From Cryptomeria japonica (taxonomy: Eukaryota; Streptophyta; Pinopsida; Cupressales; Cupressaceae), in contig NC_081410.1 of NCBI RefSeq assembly GCF_030272615.1, forward strand, positions 257,285,533-257,349,532: DNA of 64,000 nt, written 5' to 3'. Position numbers and translations under genes: made by a program. This document shows positions 56,473-64,000 of the stretch, piece after piece (within the stretch, counting starts at the first letter, position 1; every line of letters starts with the position of its first letter). The notes under the pieces were generated by a model. It did no database searches and was not told where the DNA came from. It worked only from the letters and a program-made list of their open reading frames with translations.

Positions 56473-57914
56473 ATCTAGATCAATGTGATTTACCTTCAGA
56501 CACAAATTACTCAAACCATCACATGAATAACATCACACATGACACACAGATTTTTCACGTGGAAACCCAGCTGGGAAAAACCACGGTGGGGATGAATACC
56601 CACAAGCTATTTTTGAACTCTTTAGAAGTCTGCTCTGTTAGGAGCCTTGTCCGGTTAAGGACTCATACAATAGGTTCTGTCAGGAACCGATCCTATTAGG
56701 GATCACCTGGTTAAGGGATAGCTAGAATACCCGATTAAGGATTAAACCCTATTAAAGGTTACCTTGTTAGAGGATTTCAAGAACTCAATAGTTTTGAGTC
56801 ACCCTGTTAAAGGATTTACAACAAGCCGGTTAAAGCTACCCTGTTAAGGGATTTCCCAACTGTTGAGGTGGTTAGAGATCAACATGTATTACAATGATCT
56901 GGTAACAACACTCAATGCTAATGCAGATCCTCTCTAGCTCCTCTTCACCTTCTGCACTTACACTCTGCAGGTATCACTTCTCTCTTATGGTCTGGCAAGA
57001 ATCACGTATCTCTTCTCTTGGATACACACACACAACTTTTGCCAACAACCTCAAAAAGAAACACAACATCGACCTTATAGGAAACAGATAGGTCAGTAGC
57101 ATAAACCCTAAACCCTAAACCTGTTAGGTTAAGCAATTCAAATGGTTCGATATTGACCATTGAGCACATTGCATTAAATGCAACAATCTTGAGCCAATCT
57201 CAAGACATTTTTCATCGTTCATTTTCCATTGATTTCATGGCAGTTGATAACCCATCACATGTTATCACCGTTTACAGACTTCACACATTCTCGAGGTAGA
57301 TAAGGACACTCTCCTTCATGCAAGATCCTTCACGCACACAAGGCTGACATGGCAACACGATCTGTTCTTCGTTACAATGCTAACTCATCACACAAAGTCA
57401 TCGACTGAGTCACACAGGCTTGAGACACTTCAATCAGAAACCCTAAAGTTGAGACTACCAACCAGTAGTCATACAAAGCTTCCATGTGCCAGTTCCCATA
57501 ACCACATGCCGGTTCACCCTAAACAAACACACCGCTTCACTTTGGCACATATACCAATTCACAGTGTTATACCGGTTCTCACATATATCGGTTCTTGGTA
57601 ACATACTAGTTCTCACATATACCGGTGTTCTCCTCTTCAACATATTGACATCACTTTGGCACATATACAGGTTCATAGTGTTATACCGGTTCTCACATAT
57701 GCTGGTTCTTGGTAACATACTGATTCTCACATATACCGGTTTTCTCCTCTTCATCATATTGACATCAATGACAACATACAATGTCATCATGTCCTCATAC
57801 CGATTCACATAATGCCAACAGATCCCCTTCGTAAAATGAATTGTCGGTGTATGAAAAGGGTATTCCTTTGCCTTTGGCTTCTTTCTTACGAGAACTCCTG
57901 GTTTGTGTAGGCAT
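54480..57914 (-). pseudogene. Gypsy-2 gag, split by solo LTR S2
   Basis: The ATG at 57914 starts a Lys/Arg-rich N-terminus (MPTQTRSSRKKEAKGKG) that reaches the GATCC duplication at 57821-57825 and resumes in frame at 56170. An acidic Asn/Asp segment follows, then stops near 55890 and 55840. The gag core lies in 55821-54480: RVEIPKFDKYDGTSNPQDHV, a frameshift near 55590, QAMEWFSTLPKGIKMFEELI and FLQRWRKMFSRYPRPILD. The zinc-knuckle-like YYDFHQNKGHNINNC lacks the first Cys pair, as in Gypsy-1. It ends in a TGA at 54480-54482. Confidence 0.83.
56171..57820 (-). mobile_element. S2, solo copia LTR inserted in Gypsy-2 gag
   Basis: 1650 bp flanked by GATCC at 56166-56170 and 57821-57825. On the minus strand it starts TGTTGGCATTATGTGAATC, ends CATTGAGTTATCA, and contains GTTGTCATTGATGTCAATATG. 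This resembles the Copia-2 LTR in its start, in the TTAACNGGT-rich section (about 56640-56860) and in the GGGTATTCATCCCCACCGTG block (minus strand, about 56581-56600). It is a related but distinct family. No interior is present, so LTR-LTR recombination has removed it. A TA run is at 56441-56469. Confidence 0.9.
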
Positions 57915-58319
57915 TTTTATGGATTAGTGCGACCTAAAGTTGTTTGTGATGCAGAGGTCAAGATCAATTTCAGAGCTAGTTGTTCTGTTAAAGTATTGTT
58001 TGAGAGAAACAACTGAGATTCAGTCTGGTTTCAGGAAAGATCTATCCTATATAAGACGTCTATCTAAGTTGATTCTAAGAGTAGTGTAAGATTCGGTCTA
58101 GTTTCAAGAATGATCTATCCTGTATAAGACGTTATCTAAGTGACTTACATTTGATAAGTAGTTGATTGAACTAGCTGAAAGATGATCGACCAAATCGTGC
58201 AATGCAAATGGAAAAGGTACACTGTCTTGATCTGTTTATGCTTACGATGATGATAACCAGTATTATGTTCGTTGTAGACTATTTTTAGGCAAGTTTGATT
58301 GTTATGTTCTGACAAAACC
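57915..58319 (-). other. Gypsy-2 leader, part next to gag
   Basis: No gene is supported. Two near-copies of TTCGGTCTAGTTTC/TTCAGTCTGGTTTC followed by AGATCTATCC and TATAAGACG occur at about 58018-58060 and 58091-58132 (plus strand), a diverged 73-bp direct repeat. Confidence 0.6.
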
Positions 58320-58620
58320 AGAGACTCGTACAACAAAATTTTATGAACCGGATGATAATTTAGCAGGTACAGGACGATAACAATTATGTTTCATATGAGT
58401 TACTGCCTCGTACCGTACGACAGATGGGTATGTGTAGGATGACAAAAGATATAGTGCAATTCTGTTTCGTATGACACAGGATAAAGAGCTAGACAACAGA
58501 TGAAAACAACTTGTATGACATAGGATCGGGTCTAGGATGACAAATAAGAAGACTCGTACGACACAAGATCATGTGCAGCACGATAACTTATCAAACTCGT
58601 ACGACTGTTCTCAGGACAGA
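58320..58620 (-). repeat. TCGTACGA-type motifs in the Gypsy-2 sense leader
   Basis: Plus-strand ACTCGTACGAC (58552 and 58597), CCGTACGACAG (58416), TTCGTATGACAC (58466) and TTGTATGACAT (58511), together with GATGACA/ACGATAAC phrases, are spaced by about 40-50 bp. A further cluster lies at 60120-60260. It shares its motif with 44520-44800. Confidence 0.78.
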
Positions 58621-58729
58621 GCCTAGAAATTCTGAGTTTTTTTCGATTGCTGAGTATGACCACTAAGTATGACCAATTCTGAGATGGACTGATTTTTGAC
58701 CAGGATAGACTAGTTTTGAACAAAATTTT

Positions 58730-59118
58730 GACTTAGGATGGACAAGTTTTGACACAGACAGAGTTTCAACTTAGGATGGACTAGTTTCTGACACGGACAT
58801 AGTTTCGACTTAGGATGGACTAGTTTCTGACATGGATAGAGTTTTGACTTAGGATGGACTAGTTTCTAACATGAACAGAGTTTCGACTTGGAATGTACTA
58901 GCTTCTGACACAGACAGAGTTTCGACTTAGGATGGACTAGTTTCTGACACGGATAGAGTTTCGACTTAGGATGGACTAGTTTTTGACATGGACAGAGTTT
59001 CGACTTAGGATGGACTAGTTTCTAACATGGACAGAGTTTCGACTTGGAATGGACTAGTTTCTAACACAGACAGAGTTTCGACTTAGGATGGACTAGTTTC
59101 TGACATGGATAGAGTTTC
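58730..59118 (-). repeat. Ten tandem copies of a 39-bp repeat in the Gypsy-2 leader
   Basis: The unit starts GACTTAGGATGGACTAGT and ends GACAGAGTTTC. There are ten copies, the first one base short. Copies 4-6 share private variants with copies 8-10 (TTCTAACATG, then GACTTGGAATG), so a four-copy block of about 156 bp appears to have been duplicated. 39 is a multiple of three, but no coding role is evident. Confidence 0.92.
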
Positions 59119-60338
59119 TAATCACTGAGTTGGTTTCTTGTCTTCTCCAATTTTGGTATTTCAGTTTTTGTTTCAGGGATGAAAACAAGTAGTATGTATA
59201 GTGACTCCAATCACAACATGCAAACCCTAAGGAATTTGGTGAGGAAAGAAAACTTTTGCTTGTAGACTCAGGTACACACCCAATAGCTAATCAGAATACG
59301 GCCGCTGAGTCTCATGCAATGGATTCTCAATGTCGTATTATCCGACTCCAAATGCTAATGGGGGCACGAAATGACAAGTATCTTGGGAGAGTTACTATCT
59401 CTCTTGCACAAAGATTATCTCCCTTTCGGAGATGAACCAGGTAGCTTCTAATTTTAATTGGAACTAGTAAGGGATCCGTTCGGCGCGTCGAGGTATAAAC
59501 TCAATTAAGAGGTCTCCCAACCTTGAAAACCAAGGTTTAATATACCCGAAGGTACGGAGGAGAGCTATTCCCGAGCACTGCCATTGACTTGATTTTAATC
59601 AAATCACATTTATTTTATAGTGGGTTGGAGTACTTGGCGTTTAGTCATTCCTACTTGGGTCGTTCCCCTCACACTGGCCGTAGCGGCTTTAAGCGTTTTT
59701 CAACCCCTCAGAAGGGCAGGCCTGCTAAAGATGTACAAATCTCAAACAAAGAAAAAGCCTCAAGGGTCTAGATGTCTGATTGTCTAGAAAAAGACAAGAG
59801 TATACTCTCCTACCTCTTAGAATCTTCTAAAAACATGAAAGACAGATTTATTCTTTAACCAAATAGAAAGTTAGGTTCCTAAAAATGAATTTAAAGAATA
59901 CACGATGTTTAGTCGATTCTCCTTAGGCAACCTGCAAAGACAACGAATCAGTAGTCATATTGTCTTTGTGCGACAAGCATATTCTTTGACAAGCGTTTTG
60001 CAAAAACTGATTAGGCTGTGAAAAATTCTGAGATAGACAGATAAACAGTCAGGGTCAGTCGTCAGAATAATCAATAAAAAATCATGAAATTTTACCTCTT
60101 TTAAAAAAATTTTACCAGAAAATACAGAGTCATACGACAGAATGAAAATTTGTACTATACAGGATTCCAACTCGTACGAGACAGGACTCCAGTTCGTATG
60201 ACACCTGCAGTTTGTCGTTTCAGCCTGTGGTAAATGTCATACGAGATGTACGAATGAAAATCCGAAAAATCCAAAATCTGGAAAATAACAAAAAAAAATA
60301 AGCAGTCAGTCTTGGAGGCCGAAAAATGTAGTCTTCGG
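59119..60338 (-). other. Gypsy-2 long leader near the PBS
   Basis: No gene is supported. On the minus strand, CCAGTGTGAGGGGAACGACC (59658-59677) and CACTATAAAATAAAT (about 59608-59622) are conserved with Gypsy-1. The stretch 59200-59720 is less AT-rich than its surroundings. TCGTACGA-type motifs reappear at 60120-60260. Confidence 0.65.
59608..59677 (-). promoter_or_regulatory. Leader block conserved with Gypsy-1
   Basis: This is the counterpart of 23138-23208: a 20-base block with one mismatch, then CACTATAAA 35 bases downstream on the coding strand. GGCCTGCC lies upstream in both. Confidence 0.6.
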
Positions 60339-60355
60339 CCCCACGGTGGGCGCCA
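60339..60355 (-). promoter_or_regulatory. Gypsy-2 primer binding site (minus strand)
   Basis: It reads TGGCGCCCACCGTGGGG on the minus strand, four bases inside the 5' LTR. It differs from the Gypsy-1 PBS at two bases. Confidence 0.85.
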
Positions 60356-60359
60356 AAGA

Positions 60360-61491
60360 TGTGTGTGTGAAAAAGGCTCTGTAGCTGCAAGCACAACACT
60401 TCAATTAATTCATTATATGCATGGTTAGTAAATCAATAATCAATAAGTAATAAACCATAACAAAGCGACTAATTGCCTTCTAAAAGATGTGAGTATAAGA
60501 TTGCTCTCAGAATTTTACAAGCAATACCAGTGACTAGACTACACCAAGACAAAGGATTTAATCTATATGATATTAACTATATGGATGCAAAATGGATGAA
60601 TAATTCAAGCAAATAACGAATTCAAGCAATATGGATTCAAGCAATGATGGATGCAAATAATCTAAAAAACACAATGATCTTCAATGACTCCAGAGCGAAA
60701 TTAGTGTGATAATAATCTCCAAGTGTGTTCTCACAAATCTCTGGGGTGAATTGGAATGAGAGCTGAAGACTGAATTTATAGAGAATCCTCAAGAGAAAAG
60801 CTAAAAAAAAGCTCAATTTAGGATTAATTGAAAATAATTGAGAAATCAGGTTTAGTTAACCTTGAGATAGATTCCAATTATAGTTTAATTGAAATGCATT
60901 CAAATTGGAAGTCCAAGTTGCATTGGAAATAATAATAAATTAATTCCATGCATTTGTGATAAAAATAGATAATTCTTTTATTAAAAGAGTCTTTTCAATG
61001 CAAATGAACTTCTTTTTCTGAAAAGCTTTTAGTTTCAATTTTAAAGAATAATTCAATAATTCAATTAATTGCTTTTCTGATTTCAAGTTCTAAATTTAGA
61101 ACAAGAAATAATATCTCAAGTTTGATTTCTCTCTCAATTCAATTCTTTTATTTTAATTTCAATTCAACTCTTGTTTTGTAATTAATTCCTCTTTTGTAAT
61201 AAATTAATTACTTTTGCATGATTAAATGGCAATTTTATTAATTAATTAAATATGCAAAGATATTTAATAAATTAAATAAGATAATTGATCAAAATGATAT
61301 TCTTGGAAATGATTCAATTAATTAAATAAATATTTAATCAATATTGAGTAATTGATTTGTCAAGTGATTTTTGATGATTGAAGAATTAATAATGTGCTCA
61401 AGATTGATTTAATTGCCTTTGGTTAGGACTTTGGTGATGTTGTCGAGATTAGGGGCCCATGGTTTAGATGACCATTTTTTAGGGTATTACA
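60360..61491 (-). repeat. Gypsy-2 right LTR (its 5' LTR)
   Basis: 1132 bp collinear with 42135-43264. It ends GGTATTACA at 61491 on the plus strand. Confidence 0.93.
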
Positions 61492-62201
61492 ATCAACACA
61501 TCACGGGGTTAAATTTGATGGTTGTCTAGCCATCGCAAGAACTTCACCTCCCTATTTGCGTGGACATACATACAATACAGACATGCAGCATGGACTAATT
61601 GCATTGCAACACGTGTTGTACAGATTATGAGTTGGCGGGTTGCGTTGCTGATCATATGGTTGATGTGGCAATGTCGACTGTGTACCATATAGATGATGTG
61701 GAGAGGTGATTGGGCAGAATCCGTACTCCCACGTGGCCTAATAAAAAACCGCCATGTGTCTAATGAGTGTGCAACCCTGACGAATTCTGGAATACAGTGT
61801 GGTGGCTTAGGTTGTCGGTGAGGCCCAATGCTATATTGCCACGTGGAAAGGGTTTGGCTAACTATGTTCGCCAAGAATGATGGTGGCAAAGCGGTGCAGG
61901 GATAGAGGTCGCTATAGTGGTAACTAGAGAGAGAAGAAGTTGTGGGCATGACCGAGAAGTAGCAGTCGATCGGAGTAGAGAATTCAGTGTCAGGCGGTGA
62001 CCGACATGTAGCAGGTGGCGCACGGTGGAGATAGGGTGGGGCATGACTGGGGTGGCCCCAAGGAGAGCAGGAGGCGTCGAAAGATGAGTGCCACTGGGAA
62101 GTGCAGATGCCATCGGGAGATGAGTGGCTGCTGGGAGATGAGTATGGTGCCTGCAAAAACTCCGCGGCACTGCCAGTACGAGGTCAAGGGGTGGGAACCC
62201 C

Positions 62202-62240
<39 letters not shown>

Positions 62241-62569
62241 TAAAAAAAAAATTTAAGAAATAATGTTTACAATATTAAAAAAACTATGAATTAATAAAAA
62301 TAAATATTAAAATAAATTTGCAGAAAATATTTTTTTTTGAAAGAATCCGTACTGTATAGCCAAATTGGCTAAAAAATTCCTCCAAGTCCCAAAATACAAA
62401 TTTCACCAAATATAGGTAAATTTATACTTGATTCTCATGGAAATGGCCCCCCAGACTCAACAGTGAAGTCAAAATCACCATAGGATGCTCCCAAAATGTG
62501 TAGCTCCCTAGATCCAAAAAATGAATGCTCCAAATTCTCTCAACAAAGACTATTCATTGAAGCCCCAAT
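61492..62569 (-). other. Copia-3 leader, PBS-proximal part, with a GC-richer block
   Basis: 62330-62569 looks like ordinary copia leader. 61500-62200 is visibly richer in G and C. It holds a minus-strand ORF (62156-61509, 215 codons, Ser/Pro/His-rich at its start) that matches no family I know. It is bordered by a TA run (62207-62235) and an A run. It could be captured or inserted DNA. I do not claim the ORF is a gene. Confidence 0.45.
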
Positions 62570-62582
62570 GGATCTAATACCA
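62570..62582 (-). promoter_or_regulatory. Copia-3 primer binding site (minus strand)
   Basis: Plus-strand GGATCTAATACCA reads TGGTATTAGATCC on the coding strand and directly abuts the LTR. It is a copia initiator-Met type PBS. Confidence 0.85.
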
Positions 62583-63034
62583 TGTAAGAATTTGTCAAAT
62601 ATAGCCAAGATTTAGAGCATAGTGAATAGCACAAAAGAGAGACAAAAACTTTGATAAGAATGAACTATTTCTTAATCAAGATGCAAAATAAGATCAACTG
62701 GATCATTATAATTATATATAATGTAGATGAGCCTGCTTATAAAGGCAAGGCCATATGGATATGTGAGCACACAATCATGACATGTGGCTCAATGAGAAAC
62801 AAGGGTATGCGAGGGTAGGTAGGAGAAATAATAAAATATTCCACAAGAGGTGGATCACCCATCGAAGGTGGAATGTAACAACAAGATAAGACCACAAAAA
62901 GTAGAATTTCTCCTACAAACATCATCCCTATGTGCACACTTCCCTAAGTGCCTCATATGCAAACTACTACGAAATGCATTACCCTAAGTCAACTTAAGTA
63001 AAGTGTAAATATGAGACATAAATTACACCAACAG
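62583..63034 (-). repeat. Copia-3 right LTR (its 5' LTR)
   Basis: 452 bp, uninterrupted, starting TGTAAGAATTTG and ending ACACCAACA. GAAAT at 62971-62975 is the empty site for Copia-2. Divergence from the left LTR is clearly higher than between the Gypsy LTR pairs, consistent with greater age. Confidence 0.92.
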
Positions 63035-63039
63035 TTGGG

Positions 63040-63776
63040 TAGTGCTTTTTTGGGGTCCAAATTAAGTTCAAAATTCAAAGATGAGTAACGACATTGGTGT
63101 AGCATGTAAGTCTTGATTTGGGTCCGAAATATGTGATGGATGTAACCTGTCAATATGGTCATTGATGTGTGTTGTGGTATGGTCTACTTCTCATTCCTTA
63201 CCACCACCAAAATGTTTAGTATTGACCTATTTTAGATCTTTGTATTGGTCGACTTACAAGATTATGTTTCTTAGAGATAGTATATATATGAGGATGATCT
63301 GAATAAATTTCTTTGGAAAGTGTGTGTGGCATTTGTATGGAAGATATGTGAGATTGAAAAGGAAATATCTGATTGTTGATTATATGCGAAATGTATTATT
63401 GTTGAGGCACCATAAACAGTTACAATATTACAGATTGTGTTACAGTGGTGGATTATCTTTCTTTCTTTCTTCCTTCGCGAGTGAGCATTATGGCAATGAG
63501 CCACCCTTTGTAAAAATTTCCTTAATCGATGTCACCTTAACCGGTGTTATATATTGAGAACTAACATTCTCTATGATTTTTCCCTTCTTGGGTTTTCCAG
63601 GTCGTATCTGGTGTTCAATGTGTGATCTATTGTGTGTATGTATTTTTATGTTATATCTGCATTAGTTAATTTTGTTGGTTATTTCAGGTGTGTAAAATAA
63701 TTGAAGAAGAAGTTAAAGAGTTGACAATCAATTCACGCCCCCCCCCACCCCCCCTTCGCTGCCAGGATATTTAACA
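63040..63776 (+). repeat. Copia-1 3' LTR, right fragment
   Basis: It resumes at GTTGGGTAGTGC (duplication at 63035-63039) and aligns with 937-1342 and 3560-3900. It lacks Ins-A (63442-63446 is the empty site). A C-rich run is at 63737-63757. It ends GGATATTTAACA. Confidence 0.9.
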
Positions 63777-64000
63777 AGAGAAGCCACCTATTCTAAAATT
63801 TGAAACTGTTAGGGTGAATAATGTCTTTTACCTAAAAAAATTATAGTGGGGATTTATTCACATGTTAAGTTAACTTAGGTCATAGATGTTATTTATAGAA
63901 GTCTTATTTTTCTAGATAATATCTTCTCCATATCTTATATTTTTAACTTATATTTACTTCTTGTCCTAGGTCATTTAATATTTATGTCATGTTAGTTTAT
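63777..64000. other. Unassigned right flank
   Basis: AT-rich sequence after the Copia-1 3' LTR. No gene or repeat is supported, and it does not match the left flank in a way I can align. Confidence 0.5.

Larger units (their letters stand above)
42135..61491 (-). mobile_element. Gypsy-2, 19.4-kb Tat/Ogre-type element with antisense PMD ORF
   Basis: LTRs 42135-43264 and 60360-61491 start TGTGTGTGTGAAAAAGG and end GGTATTACA. They differ by about 3% by eye. The coding order on the minus strand is the same as in Gypsy-1, with clear protein similarity throughout. The gag is split by solo LTR S2. The flanks ATTAG (42130-42134) and ATCAA (61492-61496) share only three of five bases, so the duplication is decayed or the element arose by recombination. 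It is inserted in the interior of Copia-3. Confidence 0.9.
10313..63034 (-). mobile_element. Copia-3, gag/protease-only copia element split by two large insertions
   Basis: Flanking GTTGG (10308-10312 and 63035-63039) and the empty site at 932-936 fix the ends. On the minus strand the 5' LTR is 62583-63034, followed by a PBS, a leader, gag and a protease remnant, then a PPT at 39048 and the 3' LTR (38990-39047 plus 10313-10705). Own sequence is about 5 kb: 10313-10705, 38990-42134 and 61492-63034. I see no integrase, RT or RNase H. It is either internally deleted or a non-autonomous element relying on a relative. It hosts Copia-2 in its left LTR and Gypsy-2 in its interior. Confidence 0.87.
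741..63776 (+). mobile_element. Copia-1, outermost Ty1/copia element, heavily interrupted
   Basis: This is the outer shell that contains every other element. Its LTRs (741-3900 and 10087-63776) align once insertions are removed. The 5' LTR ends in ATATTTAACA and is followed by a PBS of the initiator-Met type. The 3' LTR follows a PPT and again ends in TTTAACA at 63776. The order gag, protease, integrase, RT, RNase H identifies the copia superfamily. The first 34 or so bases of the LTR seen at 10087-10120 have no counterpart before 741, so the 5' LTR looks truncated. No target-site duplication could be matched: AGAGA follows 63776 but does not precede 741. All reading frames are broken. Confidence 0.9.

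Noticed and set aside
57377-57812. Overlapping ORFs of 74-117 codons in S2
   Set aside because: They arise from the repeated ACCGGTTCTCACATAT-type phrases of the LTR and have no domain.

Overview
The window reads as intergenic DNA from a large plant genome. It is AT-rich and holds no recognisable host gene, tRNA or rRNA. Nearly all of it (741-63776) is one nest of LTR retrotransposons. Ty1/copia and Ty3/gypsy elements with plant-type primer binding sites, the archaeal-type second RNase H of the Tat/Ogre gypsy lineage, and plant mobile domain (PMD) ORFs make a seed plant the only sensible host. A conifer or other giant genome is plausible, but the sequence alone does not prove it.

Stratigraphy from outside in. 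Copia-1 (+, 741-63776) is the oldest shell. Its 5' LTR is broken by a 2.2-kb insertion (Ins-A, 1343-3554) and its coding region by a solo LTR (S1, 5180-7062). Its 3' LTR is split at 10312/63035 by Copia-3 (-, 10313-63034), a gag/protease-only element. The left LTR of Copia-3 is split by Copia-2 (+, 10706-38984). The 5' LTR of Copia-2 holds TRGAG-X (-, 10728-15137), a gag-only element. Gypsy-1 (+, 20853-37448) sits between the pol of Copia-2 and its 3' LTR. The internal part of Copia-3 holds Gypsy-2 (-, 42135-61491), whose gag is in turn split by a solo copia LTR (S2, -, 56171-57820). Most junctions have a 5-bp target-site duplication: ACATT, GTTAT, GTTGG, GAAAT, GATTG/GATTA, ATAAC and GATCC. 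For Copia-3, Copia-2, TRGAG-X and Ins-A the empty site is also present in the partner LTR inside the window. LTR pairs look younger toward the inside by eye, as nesting requires.

Gypsy-1 and Gypsy-2 are 16.6 and 19.4 kb, related, and inverted relative to each other. Both share the order LTR, PBS, long repeat-bearing leader, gag, protease, G-patch, RT, RNase H, archaeal-type RNase H, integrase, antisense PMD ORF, repeat-bearing region, PPT, LTR. In each, a short repeat motif found in the sense leader recurs in the same reading direction upstream of the antisense PMD ORF. The motif differs between the elements: GCGCTTTTGCAT/GCGCATATG in Gypsy-1 and TCGTACGA-like in Gypsy-2. This convergent two-unit design, with leader blocks conserved between the elements, is the most interesting system here.

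All coding regions are decayed by nonsense mutations, mostly of the C-to-T type (TAG/TAA where Gln is expected, TGA where Arg is expected), plus a few frameshifts. The best-preserved protein is the gag-like ORF of TRGAG-X. A second unusual structure is an array of about 12 dyad-symmetric hairpin units inside Ins-A (2705-3371).
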